A stretch of DNA of 64,000 bases from CAZIKF01 sp964539825 (GCA_964539825.1 CAZIKF010000026.1:1-64000), one strand, 5' to 3'. Shown: positions 17,009 through 27,474, counted from the first letter of the stretch. Made by a program: numbers and translations. Notes: generated from the sequence alone by a model not told the origin.

Positions 17009-18399
17009 AGCTTCACTAGCTGATCTTTGAAACTGGCGTAGTCTTTTTCAACTTGTTCCATCATTTGCATAGCTAGTTTGCGTTCAACTTCAGTTTGTTG
17101 AGCGTCTTTGGTAAATTTTTCCAGAACTCGATTCAGCTTCTTATAGCCACGGCGATAGTTGATATCTCCGCTTGCCAGTACAGCAATATCTTTATCAAAA
17201 ATTTCAAGGAGACCCACGATATAATGGTCTTCCGCAACCAATTCCTTTGCCAGTGATCTGCTCAGGAAAAGGGCCAGTTTTGGGTGTTGGTTACAGAGTT
17301 TTTCCAAATCCCGAATTGGGATCTTATAGAGCCGAACGGGTGAGATTGTTTTCAGTTCAAGGAGGTGATAACCCTTGAATTCTCCAGTGGGATTACACAG
17401 TGGTTCAAGGTGGTGCAGCATTTGCCCGGGAACCGAATACATCTTTGCCCATGTATCTTCATCAGGAACTACCACTTTTCCCTTACGCAAAATGAAGAAA
17501 TTCTCCTGTTTTCTACCCGCTAGCGCCAGATAGGTGTTGATATTGACGGGGGTCTCCATCTCAGCGGGTAGGATCTGTTCCTTGAGTTCAAGAATATCAT
17601 TCTTACGATCAAGATCGGGTTTACGAAACCTGAGATTGTCGGAGAGAGCGGGGATATTCTTAAACTCATTGATAATCTTGGTAAGCCAGACACTTTGCTG
17701 TGATTCATTCTTAGCCATCAGGGAGGTACGCATCTTTTCAAAAGCCGCCTGATAGAGATTGACTTTTTTTAGAAAGCCCCCATGCAAAACTTCAATTCCC
17801 TCGGCGGTTTTTCTCGATTTTCTCAGCCTGTTCGCGAGCATGGAAATCAGGGCCAGAGCCAGCTTGGGACTATGCATCATGGAATGTTTGAAGGCCTGCT
17901 CGCTCGTTGCGATTTCAGTCACTTCAACCTCGGTACTGCACTTGATTGAAGCGGTCCGAATCCCATCAAGAAGGGCTCCCATTTCACCGATTTTCACGTT
18001 TGCTTTGCGAATTTGGGCTACAATCTTTCCATTTTCACTGACGTAACGCTTAGCCTTCTCGCGATCTTCTGACGGGGGATGATCAGCCGTGACGATGATC
18101 TGTACAATTCCCCGCTTAAGAATGTAGATGCTGGTAGAGGGCTCTCCCTGTAAGAAAAGATAGTCGCCTGGCTTTAAGACTCTTTTGGGAATGGCGTCTG
18201 AGGAACCCGAATCATCAGTATTTACCTTGGAGTCGATGATTTCGATTTCAAGGTAGTCCAGGGAAAGGATGTTATTGATGATTTCGGTGGTGAGATAAAT
18301 TCCGGCATTGTAGACGGTATTTTGTCGATCTACATCGAGAATTTCCTGGTCAAGAATTTTTCCTGGTTCAACATTTTCAATTGGAGTCAATTTCCCCAT
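16996..18399 (-). CDS. Cyclic nucleotide-binding protein without DNA-binding domain
   Basis: About 467 residues. The N-terminus (1-65, 'KLTPIENVEPGKIL...') resembles the leader domain found before HD-GYP/HDOD regulators. A CNB domain follows (about 75-205) with a good phosphate-binding cassette, 'GEMGALLDGIRTAS'. A second, more divergent CNB-like domain lies at about 295-400, and the C-terminus is helical. No helix-turn-helix is seen, so it is probably a cAMP-responsive signalling protein rather than a CRP-type activator. The frame is open from a TTG at 18429; the ATG at 18399 is preferred. Its stop codon is inside palindromic element copy 5. An adenylate cyclase is encoded at 44003. Confidence 0.82.
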   Translation of the reverse strand: MGKLTPIENVEPGKILDQEILDVDRQNTVYNAGIYLTTEIINNILSLDYLEIEIIDSKVNTDDSGSSDAIPKRVLKPGDYLFLQGEPSTSIYILKRGIVQIIVTADHPPSEDREKAKRYVSENGKIVAQIRKANVKIGEMGALLDGIRTASIKCSTEVEVTEIATSEQAFKHSMMHSPKLALALISMLANRLRKSRKTAEGIEVLHGGFLKKVNLYQAAFEKMRTSLMAKNESQQSVWLTKIINEFKNIPALSDNLRFRKPDLDRKNDILELKEQILPAEMETPVNINTYLALAGRKQENFFILRKGKVVVPDEDTWAKMYSVPGQMLHHLEPLCNPTGEFKGYHLLELKTISPVRLYKIPIRDLEKLCNQHPKLALFLSRSLAKELVAEDHYIVGLLEIFDKDIAVLASGDINYRRGYKKLNRVLEKFTKDAQQTEVERKLAMQMMEQVEKDYASFKDQLVKLHFK

Positions 18400-18491
18400 A
18401 ATTCCAGCGCTCGGTAGTCTCTTTGCCAAGTTTTATCTTAACTGATTGGATTCAAGTTTTCCATGTACCTTCGTTTATCGGAAGTTTGAAT

Positions 18492-21400
18492 CTAGGCAAG
18501 TTTCTCTCGCTTCAACAGACTCTTTGCCATTCGCGTAAATCTAGACTTGGATTCTGGAGTATCGGCCAATTGCCGGAGATGTTTGAGCGCTGTATGCTTT
18601 CGGTTCAACTTAAGATTTAGGACTCCAAGTTCAAGAAGATACTCCTCCGATCTGGTTTTTCTAAAGAGTTCCTCATAGAGCCCGCAAGCCTCTTCCAGCA
18701 TTCCTTCAGATCGAAATAATCTGGCCTGCATCAAGCGAGCCTCAACATTATCTGGATTTGCCTTGAGCAGTTGGTCCAGAATTTCCATAGCGCTACGATT
18801 TTCGCCCTTTTTGTAGTGAATTTTAGCGAGTAACTCCCGACCGGCAGTGTGATAGGGTTTGATGGAAAGTAATTCTTCTAGAATTTCTTTTGATTCCTGG
18901 AGATTTCTATCTTCGAACAGGGCGTTAGCCAGTTCAAATTTAACCGTCGTGTTTGAATTGTCTTTACGCAGAATTTCACGGAAGGTAAAAACTGATTTCT
19001 TCAGAAATCCCTGTTTTTTATAGATCATGCCAAGCTGGAAATGAAGTCCTTGGTTCTCTGGATTCTTAGAGAGATATTTTTGAAAGCACTCTGCGGCTTT
19101 CTCTTCTCGGTTCAGGGCAAGGTACGCTCTACCTACATTTAAGAAATGATTTACGGGTAGCTCGATACCTAAATTCTCCAACATTTGATAAGCCTGAATT
19201 TCTTGCGCGTGCATTCCTGTTTGATTTGAAAGTGTCGCTAGCAACTGTACCTTTTCTACATCAGAAGGATTTTCCTTGAGATAGTTTTTCAGATGAAAGA
19301 TCGAGTTTTGTAGATCGCCGCTATTTTGAAACCAGGAATAGAGACGTTTAGAGACAAGTGCATTATCAGACTTCAGAAAAAATAGTTTTTGGTCCACTTT
19401 TGCCTGATGATCCAGCTCTTTACGAAGTCCATGCACATAAGAGAGCTTCTCTAAAACTTCAGGATGATCGGGACGAATGGCGGTAGCAGACTGAAGATAG
19501 TTTAAGCACTCCTCCATTTCCTTGGACTCATAGGTGATGGTTGCCAGTCCCCGCAGAGTTTCAAAGTGAATTTCCAAATCACTCTCTTGAGCTTCCAAGA
19601 GATGAAGTGCTTTGACGAAGTACTGGCGGGCTAACGCCACCCTTTTTGCAGCATGGTAGAAGCGCGCCAGGTGATAGGGGAATGCCGGTTCCTTAGGAAT
19701 GAGTTCACAGACTCGTTTGAGCAATTCAAAACGGAAACCAGAGCTGAGACTGCGCTGAGATAGAAAATCTCTAAGAATCACTGGCTCTGTTTTCGCGGAC
19801 CTTTGGGTACAGTGATTGAGTTTCTCAGAATCATGTCGATTATAGAAAGCTAAAAGAAAACCCTGGATGATGGCCCCTTTTTTCATCGAAGAAGGAGCTT
19901 CAAAAATCTCTTCATAACAGAGATCATAAATCTTCTCCATGTCCTCATATCTGCCCAGGCTGTAGAGAGATTTACAGAGTTGGTAACACTCTTCGAAGGG
20001 GAGCTTTTCAGCACAGGCGTCAAGGAAAAAGGGGAGAGCTTCATCGGGACGCATACATTTCATATGGGTATCAACTAACTGCAATAGACTTTCTCTTCTG
20101 CGTTGACGGTATTCAAGGGCAATCGTAAATTGCTGAATTGCAGAAGGAAACCTCTGCAGAGACTTAAGACAGAGTGCGTACTGAAAAGAAAAATCTTCCA
20201 AGGACTCCTGTATTGGCTCCAATTCCTTGAAAACCTGAAGGGCATCTTTGAAGTTCTCCATTTTCATCGAGCATTGGGCTGAAAGGTAGAGAGCTTGTTG
20301 CCTATAAGCCGAGTTTTCAGGGAGTCCCTCTAAAAGAGACTTTGCTCGTTCAAATTCCTCCATTTCCATATGTGCTTTACCAGCGAGAAAACGAATGGAT
20401 GGGGAGTTCAATAGTCTTTCCGTGCCTCTCGTAATGAGGTGGAGAAATCTTTGAATTTGATTTTCACGACGATAGATTTGAAAAAGATATTCCAGTGCTT
20501 CGACAGTCCTTTTTCCGGACTGAAATACTTTGATAAAACAGTGGCGAGCTCGTTCAAAATCATCCAGGTCAAAGGAGGTTTCTCCCAGAATTGAGTAGAT
20601 TTGTACAGGTTTTGGATCTTCATGCAGGAGAGCATTTTCCAAATGGGTTCTGGCCTCTTCTTTGTGATCTTGATGGAGGCAGATCATGGCCAGGAAAAAG
20701 TCTGATCTGAGAAACGCGCCATGAGACTTCCTCAGGCGTTCAAACAGGGTTTTAGCAGGCGAAAGCTTTCCATCACGAAAGCTCCTTCCTGCCATCTTGT
20801 AAGTGAAGAGGGGAAAGTCTTCTAGTATGGTTGCGTGAGTTCTTAGTACCTCAGCCGGCACATGTTCGCAAATGTGATAGAAAGAGTCTTTATGAGCAAC
20901 AAGGTTTTGGATTTTAGGCTTTAGAATCTCTTGATTTTCCGGTTCTTTATAAAGGCGCAGGTACAGATGAAACGCTTCGGCATAATTTAGACTGCGTTCC
21001 GCACATAGAGAATATCTTTCTAAAAGCGGCTCCTGGAGATCCTTTTTTACCTTATGGAAGTGTGAAAAGGCCTTGGAGTACTTTTTGGCTTCATAATAGT
21101 AATTTGCTAAAACAAGGTGGACCTCATCATCATCAGGACATAGCTCCGCTACCCGCTCAAAAATTGGGCAAGCAAGGGAATCTTTTCGTTCCTGGTAGAA
21201 GGATCCTAATTTTTTTAGTCCATCCGGGTGATCATGCAGGACTTCTTGCGCGTCTTTGAGGTATTCCAGAAGCTCCTCAGGCACATTTCCATAGGCTAAA
21301 GTTTCCACATAAAGTATCCAGGCATCGAGATCGACCGGCCGAATCTGTAAAGAGAAAACAAGATGTTTAGCGGATAAATCTCTATATCCAAGGCGTTCAT

Positions 21401-23669
21401 AACAAAGACTCAGGTAATAATGGAGTCTTTGTGGTTGAGTCTGATGTTTTGAATAGTACTGGAAATATTTCAGAGCTTTTTTGAACTGGTTTCTTTGAAA
21501 ATGGTTCAAGCCCAACTCAAAGGGAATGGATTCGTCAGATGAATTCTGTAAAAACAAAGTCTCGAAGAGTTCTGTGCTTTCTTCTATCTTTCCTACTTTT
21601 CTGAGTGTTCTAGCTTTGACCCTGAGGAAGGAATCCGATGGATCCAGGACCTCCATCCTTTCAAGGCATCTCTCTGGGAAGTTATGCGAATAGAACTCCA
21701 GAAGATTCGAAACCTGGGATGGATCGTCTGGAAAGGTGTTCAGAGAGCCTTCCAGGTAGGCTTCTTCATGGGAGAGTTCGCCGGTGGTTTGAAAGATTTC
21801 TTTGAGGCAGCTGATGTTTTGAACATTGGGATGAAAAGCTTTAACTATCTCTTGAAAAACCCTCTGTGCATCCTTGGGCCGATCGGAACGATAGAGCGCG
21901 ATACCATATGCTGTCTTCGCTTTGCTCGTGGGTTCCACGGGGGGATTGGAATTCAGACATAAGCGTTCATAGTTTGGATAATGCTTGATAATGGACTCAA
22001 AACCAGAAGAATCCAGAGCGGCGCTAAAAAAGCTCTCACAAAGGGCAGGATTGGTGAATTGAGTTGGAATACTTTCGAAAATTTCCAATGCGTGATCAAT
22101 TTCATTTAGCTGGAGATAACAGGAAAAAAGCTGTTCGAGAAGTTGAGGATCCCCACTGCTATGATGGGCGGCTTTTTTTAAGAGAGGAGCGGCTTCTCGG
22201 GCCTCGCCGGATTCAAGATAAAGCGAGGCGAGGAGTTTTAGACCGGCAACATGATCGGGGTCGAATCGAAGGAGTGTCTTTAAGGAATCGCGGGCACCGC
22301 CTTTATTGGAGTCAGCCACCTGTGCCTTCGCATATAAAATCCATGCTTTGGTGTCTTCTGGTCTGTTCTTGAGAAAATCCTCAAGGGTCCATCTAACTTG
22401 TGGGAAATCTCCTGTTTCAAAGAGCTCCTGAGCTTCGCTAAACACTTTATCAAGATCTTTATGTTCTAATATCTTTACCAGTTCCCTGGCCCGGGATTGG
22501 ATTGGTTTTCGGGGGGACTTGAGCAGGGGTCTTATCAAGTTCTCATAGGGTTCTGGATCTTCGAGAAGATGAAGAGCAAAGGCAGCCTTGTAACTGCACG
22601 GATCTTCCAGGAAACAGGAGATCATTTCCTCTACTCGTGAGTCATCCAACCTGAGTTTAAATTCTGGAAGAAGGAAGGAACTAACTCTATCCAGATGGCT
22701 CGAAGCCAGTCGTAGGTAAAGTTCGGTCTTTTGTGGCTCTTCCATGCCATCAAAGCACTGGAATATCGCCTCCAATAGAGTTGGATTTGTCTCGATTTCA
22801 ATCCTTTGGATGAGGAAGTCCACAATCTTGGATCGGACCACTTTTCCACTTAGATTTTTCAAAGCCAGTAACCGAACCTGCCTCTCTTCATGGGAGAGAA
22901 GTGGGAGCAAGTATTCCTGGCTTGTGGCCCCAAGTTCCGCGGGTAAAAGCTTGAGGATTTTGAGAAGCACTTCAACAGAGAAATCCTGGCAGGTTTGTAG
23001 CTGCTCATCAAAGTTCAGGACCAGGTCAAAGTCACCCGCATGATCGAGAAGAAGGCTCTGGACCGCAGGCTCAAGTTTTGTAAAGTAGGAAAATTGTCTC
23101 TGAAACCAACAACTTCCCTCAAATCTATGCAGGGCTTTGAGGGTTAGTTTTCGGATGAGTGGAAAAGGAGACTCAAGCTGAGATTCAAGCAGTTTCGAAT
23201 TATCAAAGTTTTCAAGGTTCAAAATAACCTGTAGAGCGAGGTGCTTTAGTTCTACTTCCTCCTGTGCCAGGTACTCAATTAGCACTGGATGTGCTCTTGA
23301 CTGGGGAAATGACCTTAGCGCGGAGAGAACCCGCTTTTTCAGATGGAGTGTACAGTTCGTAGAGTAGTGATATAGAAAATCTACGCTCCGCGGGGATCGG
23401 ATCATTTCGAGTGTTACAAGAAGTAACTCCCTGTAGAGAAATCTCGGATGGGAAAGCAGAAAATGCAGATTGGAGATGCTGGCTTCACAATAATGATCTT
23501 TACAATATTGCAGATATTTGGAGACAAAAGGCTCAGGCGCTTTAATTAAAAGATTGAGAACGGCCTGCTTTCGCTGTTGGGAAGCCTTATGAAAAGAGGC
23601 AAAAAATTCCTCGAGCGGTTCTTTTTCTAGATCGTAAGGCACGGATGTATTAAGGATTTCTGAAGACAT
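18492..23669 (-). CDS. Giant HEAT-like and TPR-repeat protein
   Basis: About 1,725 residues, with no obvious signal peptide or membrane helix. Residues to about 400 are HEAT-like helical repeats (e.g. 'SALRSFPQSRAHPVLIEYLAQEEVELKHLALQVIL'-type units). From about 420 to the end there are many tetratricopeptide repeats, with recurring patterns such as 'A..LL...P......LA..Y...G....A'. This makes a long scaffold for protein assembly. A GTG at 23729 is in frame, but the ATG at 23669 has an AGG site 8 bases upstream. It is transcribed divergently from a second HEAT protein (23895), suggesting a shared process. Specific function unknown. Confidence 0.85.
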   Translation of the reverse strand: MSSEILNTSVPYDLEKEPLEEFFASFHKASQQRKQAVLNLLIKAPEPFVSKYLQYCKDHYCEASISNLHFLLSHPRFLYRELLLVTLEMIRSPRSVDFLYHYSTNCTLHLKKRVLSALRSFPQSRAHPVLIEYLAQEEVELKHLALQVILNLENFDNSKLLESQLESPFPLIRKLTLKALHRFEGSCWFQRQFSYFTKLEPAVQSLLLDHAGDFDLVLNFDEQLQTCQDFSVEVLLKILKLLPAELGATSQEYLLPLLSHEERQVRLLALKNLSGKVVRSKIVDFLIQRIEIETNPTLLEAIFQCFDGMEEPQKTELYLRLASSHLDRVSSFLLPEFKLRLDDSRVEEMISCFLEDPCSYKAAFALHLLEDPEPYENLIRPLLKSPRKPIQSRARELVKILEHKDLDKVFSEAQELFETGDFPQVRWTLEDFLKNRPEDTKAWILYAKAQVADSNKGGARDSLKTLLRFDPDHVAGLKLLASLYLESGEAREAAPLLKKAAHHSSGDPQLLEQLFSCYLQLNEIDHALEIFESIPTQFTNPALCESFFSAALDSSGFESIIKHYPNYERLCLNSNPPVEPTSKAKTAYGIALYRSDRPKDAQRVFQEIVKAFHPNVQNISCLKEIFQTTGELSHEEAYLEGSLNTFPDDPSQVSNLLEFYSHNFPERCLERMEVLDPSDSFLRVKARTLRKVGKIEESTELFETLFLQNSSDESIPFELGLNHFQRNQFKKALKYFQYYSKHQTQPQRLHYYLSLCYERLGYRDLSAKHLVFSLQIRPVDLDAWILYVETLAYGNVPEELLEYLKDAQEVLHDHPDGLKKLGSFYQERKDSLACPIFERVAELCPDDDEVHLVLANYYYEAKKYSKAFSHFHKVKKDLQEPLLERYSLCAERSLNYAEAFHLYLRLYKEPENQEILKPKIQNLVAHKDSFYHICEHVPAEVLRTHATILEDFPLFTYKMAGRSFRDGKLSPAKTLFERLRKSHGAFLRSDFFLAMICLHQDHKEEARTHLENALLHEDPKPVQIYSILGETSFDLDDFERARHCFIKVFQSGKRTVEALEYLFQIYRRENQIQRFLHLITRGTERLLNSPSIRFLAGKAHMEMEEFERAKSLLEGLPENSAYRQQALYLSAQCSMKMENFKDALQVFKELEPIQESLEDFSFQYALCLKSLQRFPSAIQQFTIALEYRQRRRESLLQLVDTHMKCMRPDEALPFFLDACAEKLPFEECYQLCKSLYSLGRYEDMEKIYDLCYEEIFEAPSSMKKGAIIQGFLLAFYNRHDSEKLNHCTQRSAKTEPVILRDFLSQRSLSSGFRFELLKRVCELIPKEPAFPYHLARFYHAAKRVALARQYFVKALHLLEAQESDLEIHFETLRGLATITYESKEMEECLNYLQSATAIRPDHPEVLEKLSYVHGLRKELDHQAKVDQKLFFLKSDNALVSKRLYSWFQNSGDLQNSIFHLKNYLKENPSDVEKVQLLATLSNQTGMHAQEIQAYQMLENLGIELPVNHFLNVGRAYLALNREEKAAECFQKYLSKNPENQGLHFQLGMIYKKQGFLKKSVFTFREILRKDNSNTTVKFELANALFEDRNLQESKEILEELLSIKPYHTAGRELLAKIHYKKGENRSAMEILDQLLKANPDNVEARLMQARLFRSEGMLEEACGLYEELFRKTRSEEYLLELGVLNLKLNRKHTALKHLRQLADTPESKSRFTRMAKSLLKREKLA

Positions 23670-23894
23670 AAAGTAGCCTGATTCAAAAATTTTTGTTCGA
23701 CTTTGGGTAGGTTTTCGGAACTCAACCACGGATTTCTTAGCTCCGCATCAGGAAAAGATTAGGGCGACAAAGGGAATTTGCTGAGCGATAGGACTTAATT
23801 CCCTCTATTGTGAATAAACTAAAAGAGATCGAGCTCTATACTTAGAGGTCATGAGCTGTCGAAGATTAAGCAAACTCAAAATTGAGAAATTGAA

Positions 23895-26819
23895 ATGACA
23901 GACATTGTTTCCCTGATTGAATTAGCCAGTTCAGACATGGACCTCCGGACCCGGGTTGACGCAATCCAGGAGATCGCCAAACAGGCTACGATGGAGACAC
24001 CAGAAGCGATTGAGTTTCTGAACCGCGTAGCTAAATATGAGCTGGGTGCCGAGCTGGCGGCATACGGCCAGACATCACTCTATCACCTCAAAGAAAGGTA
24101 TCCGGGACTAAAAAATCTTGAGGGTCCTCTTGGTGCCGAAAATTCTGCCTATGAACGCTTATCCGATGATAGTTTCGAACAGCGTCTTCGAGCGATTGAG
24201 TATTTCGAGTGCGAAGGTATCACAAGCTCCGTCCCCGAACTCATAAAGCGATTAAAAATTGAGCATCATCCCCATGTGATTTCTAAACTCACCAAGACCC
24301 TGGGATTGCTTGGAGCTGAATTTGATAATGAGGAAGTCTTCAATGTTCTGGTTCCCTTTCTAAAACATAAGGATGAGAGGATCCGCGCTAATACTATTCA
24401 GGGGATGGGGGGGCTTCAATCCAATCGAAAAATTCCCATGCTGCTCGACGCATTGATGCTTGATAAGGAGGAACGGGTCCAGAACATGGCATCTGTGGTT
24501 TTGAGCCTGGAGAACGTCGAGACCACTTTGGTTCTTCTGAAAGAGAAGCTTGAGAGTGGAGACCCCGAAGTTTTTGAAATGGCTATGGCGGCTCTCAAAG
24601 AAATTGAACGACCTGAAGCCTGGGCACTTTATGACTCCTATAAGGAAAATGTTCAGAAAATAAAAACGGAACAGGCCTTTCGTGAGGCAATCGATCTGGA
24701 TTGGGACGAGGAGGAGGATGAAATACCAGATTTCTCCGCTGAGATGGATGATGCGGAGACTTTTGAGGAGTTGCCAGAAATTAAAGTAGATTCCAGCGAG
24801 GCACCGAATTCCACACCAGAGTTGATTCCTGTGGAAAGCCTGGTTGAAGAACAGGAGCCCATTCAAACCTTTCCATCTCCCCCAGAATCCTCACCGCCAC
24901 CCCCGATCTCCTCACCGCCACCCCCGATCTCCTCACCCCCGCCCCTGGTATCCGCACCGCCGCCCCCGGTCTCTTCACCCCCGCCTCCTCAATTAAGCCC
25001 TGTACCCGCAGAAGCCGGTAGCCACGAGCACGAACAGGTGCAATATGCCTATAATCCGGCGATGTCGGAGACATATCAGCACCCCCCTGAAGAAGAACAA
25101 TCCCTACCTTCAGAAGAGGATTCGGTACCCGAGTTTAAAATTTTTGACAAGCCAAAACCAGCGCGGGTGAAACCCAGTAAACCTAAGAAAAAATCAAGAA
25201 GACAATCCGGTCGGAAAGAGCCGCTTTATGATGGCTTTTTCGGATTTGTGGGCTACTTCCTTCGTAAGCTTTTTTTTGCAGGGGTCCTTGGTGGATTAGC
25301 GGTTCTCTATCTTCGTTATGAAAAGGAAATTGTAAAATTTTCCTACGTTGAAATTGAGTCCTACAAGGCCGGACGGGGGATCCTTTTTGCGAAACTTCCT
25401 CCTCCTAAGAAAAAACAGTGGGTAAGTAGAAAAGATGATAAAAGTGAGCTGGAAACTGCGCAGACGGCTGAGGGCCAGACCCCACAAAAGACAGGACCAC
25501 AGGATCAACAGCCTGGTAAGTCAGAGCAGCCTCCAGAAAAAATACAGACAACGGATGGCAAAGCATCTGGCCCAGAGATTCCACACCTACAGATAGACAG
25601 CATTGCCGCAAGGACCCATCAGCCACCCACCATCAAACTTTCCCGGAGAAAGGGTAAGAAGGATCTCTCTTCTTTAGATGGATTCACCCGTCATACCTAT
25701 TCAAATGGAGACCGCTACATCGGCACGTTTCGCTCAGGAAAGCGAAATGGAGAAGGTAGTTTATTCTACATGAACGGTGAGGTGTATGTAGGGCAGTGGA
25801 AAAACAATCAATTTGATGGTCAGGGGACCTATACATGGCCAGGAGGTGACCGATTCGTAGGCAGTTTTATGGATGGAAAGCGAAACGGAAAAGGGGTCTT
25901 CAACTGGGTCAATGGAGAGAGCTTTGAAGGTGAATATACCCAGGGAATGCGCTCGGGAATAGGAAAAATGTCCTTTTCCAATGGTGAAGTTTATGAAGGG
26001 GAGTGGAAAGAAGATCTTTTCCATGGGGCCGGGGTTTACACTTTCAGCGATGGGAGCATCTACGAGGGCAACTATGAAGAAGGCCAGGTCCATGGAGAAG
26101 GCAGGTATGTATATAGCAATGGAAGAATCTACGAAGGGGAGTTTCAAGCAGGGAAGAGACAAGGGCAAGGTCGGATGGTTTTTCCCAATGGAGAGCTCTA
26201 TGAAGGAGCCTGGCAAGAGGATGACTACTATGGGAAAGGTGCCTATCGATGGGCCTCAGGAGATTGGTATAGAGGTGATTGGCAGAACGGAAAAATGCAT
26301 GGTTCGGGATTGTATCACTGGGTAAATGGCGATGAGTATGAAGGTGAGTACATCCAAGATAGGCCCAATGGCCGGGGGGAGCTGATGTACCACAATGAAG
26401 GGCGCTATGTAGGGAGGTTCAAAGATGGTCTTCGAGAGGGTGAAGGAACCTATTATGCACCGGTGGGATATTCTTATTCAGGTTCCTGGAAATCGGGGAA
26501 ACGACATGGACTTGGTATTACCAAATGGTCAGATGGAGAGGGATATAGGGGCCAGTGGAAACATGGACTGGAACATGGAATGGGTAGATATACATGGGCT
26601 GGTGGTGAAAAGTACATCGGACAATGGAGGGATGGCTACAAGAACGGCCTGGGTACTTTCATCAGTTCCGACGGGCAGATACGGGAAGGATTATGGAAGG
26701 ACGATCAATTTGTTGGCTCGATACCCGGCGATATTCAGGAATGGAAGAAGGAGCTGAAGTTTATGAACTTTTTCTTCGAACGAACCAAAGAAAATAGAGT
26801 TCAGCCAACAGGATCATAA
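23895..26819 (+). CDS. HEAT repeat / Pro-rich / transmembrane / MORN repeat protein
   Basis: A 974-residue protein with four parts: HEAT-like repeats (1-260); an acidic then proline-rich linker (about 265-420) containing five 7-residue SSPPPPI-type repeats encoded by 21-bp direct repeats; one transmembrane helix (about 448-473) after a basic stretch; and 14-15 MORN repeats (about 594-950, Y-x-G-x-W/F pattern every 23 residues). Positive residues before the helix suggest HEAT in the cytoplasm and MORN outside, joining an internal scaffold to an envelope platform. MORN arrays bind membranes or act as spacers in other systems. Its end overlaps the convergent gene by 59 bases. Confidence 0.88.
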   Translation: MTDIVSLIELASSDMDLRTRVDAIQEIAKQATMETPEAIEFLNRVAKYELGAELAAYGQTSLYHLKERYPGLKNLEGPLGAENSAYERLSDDSFEQRLRAIEYFECEGITSSVPELIKRLKIEHHPHVISKLTKTLGLLGAEFDNEEVFNVLVPFLKHKDERIRANTIQGMGGLQSNRKIPMLLDALMLDKEERVQNMASVVLSLENVETTLVLLKEKLESGDPEVFEMAMAALKEIERPEAWALYDSYKENVQKIKTEQAFREAIDLDWDEEEDEIPDFSAEMDDAETFEELPEIKVDSSEAPNSTPELIPVESLVEEQEPIQTFPSPPESSPPPPISSPPPPISSPPPLVSAPPPPVSSPPPPQLSPVPAEAGSHEHEQVQYAYNPAMSETYQHPPEEEQSLPSEEDSVPEFKIFDKPKPARVKPSKPKKKSRRQSGRKEPLYDGFFGFVGYFLRKLFFAGVLGGLAVLYLRYEKEIVKFSYVEIESYKAGRGILFAKLPPPKKKQWVSRKDDKSELETAQTAEGQTPQKTGPQDQQPGKSEQPPEKIQTTDGKASGPEIPHLQIDSIAARTHQPPTIKLSRRKGKKDLSSLDGFTRHTYSNGDRYIGTFRSGKRNGEGSLFYMNGEVYVGQWKNNQFDGQGTYTWPGGDRFVGSFMDGKRNGKGVFNWVNGESFEGEYTQGMRSGIGKMSFSNGEVYEGEWKEDLFHGAGVYTFSDGSIYEGNYEEGQVHGEGRYVYSNGRIYEGEFQAGKRQGQGRMVFPNGELYEGAWQEDDYYGKGAYRWASGDWYRGDWQNGKMHGSGLYHWVNGDEYEGEYIQDRPNGRGELMYHNEGRYVGRFKDGLREGEGTYYAPVGYSYSGSWKSGKRHGLGITKWSDGEGYRGQWKHGLEHGMGRYTWAGGEKYIGQWRDGYKNGLGTFISSDGQIREGLWKDDQFVGSIPGDIQEWKKELKFMNFFFERTKENRVQPTGS
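24888..24992 (+). repeat. Five 21-bp tandem repeats encoding SSPPPPI-type units
   Basis: Five consecutive 21-base units inside the MORN protein gene, the first two identical (TCCTCACCGCCACCCCCGAT plus one base), later ones diverged. They keep the reading frame and encode the proline-rich linker, so copy number can vary without breaking the gene. Confidence 0.85.
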
Positions 26820-27474
26820 CCACGGATCCGGCCGTGATTCCCCCGCCCAATACAATTAGTGCCGATCCTGTCGGAACCGCCATCGTCAGGAACCAGGAAC
26901 TGATATCGACTAAAACCCCCACGAATGGCAAAGACATGAGTATTCCTTTCACTCTTGCGGATAAAGGCGTAAACCAGAGACCCAGGGCCAGGGGCAGGAT
27001 AAAAAGAGGAATCGCCAACATGTGAGGATGGGAAATCCGCAGGCGGCGGCGGATATAGGGCCAGTAAGAGAAAATGGCTTTAGCGCGTATTCCTTCATAG
27101 TTGGTATAGTCAGCAAAGGAAGCTTCTCCACCCTGCGAATGACAATCCACGCAAGAGAACTCCAAAATGGGCTGAAGGACCTTTTCGTATTGATCTTGAG
27201 GTGCCTTATCCTTCATAAATTGGTAAAAAGCTTCTCGGTCTTCCTCGGTTTCCACATATTTGGACATATTTGTATCTATAGCTCTGCGAAGAATGGGGAC
27301 TTTCTTTACGTAAAAATGATCCTGGATATCCTGGTATGAAGGGAACAGTGAATTCGGGTCGCTCTTGACAGTCAAATTGAGGTATAGCTGAGCCTGCACT
27401 ACGCCCATGGCGATGCACAGCAAAAAAAACGTCACACAAAGTCGGACCGGGGTAGGCAGGTCAATCAGGTTCAC
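26761..27474 (-). CDS. Membrane protein with a CXXCH haem-binding motif
   Basis: A 237-residue protein. N-terminal hydrophobic helix (about 10-32), an extracytoplasmic segment with a single haem-c motif C108-V-D-C111-H112, then three C-terminal helices (about 145-232). The spacing 'FSCVDCHSQGGEASF' resembles haem-binding domains of membrane-bound cytochrome-like proteins, but I cannot name the family. GTG start; it overlaps the stop of the upstream gene by 4 bases (GTGA), so translation is probably coupled. Its 3' end overlaps the convergent MORN gene. Confidence 0.7.
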   Translation of the reverse strand: MNLIDLPTPVRLCVTFFLLCIAMGVVQAQLYLNLTVKSDPNSLFPSYQDIQDHFYVKKVPILRRAIDTNMSKYVETEEDREAFYQFMKDKAPQDQYEKVLQPILEFSCVDCHSQGGEASFADYTNYEGIRAKAIFSYWPYIRRRLRISHPHMLAIPLFILPLALGLWFTPLSARVKGILMSLPFVGVLVDISSWFLTMAVPTGSALIVLGGGITAGSVVMILLAELYFLWFVRRKSS

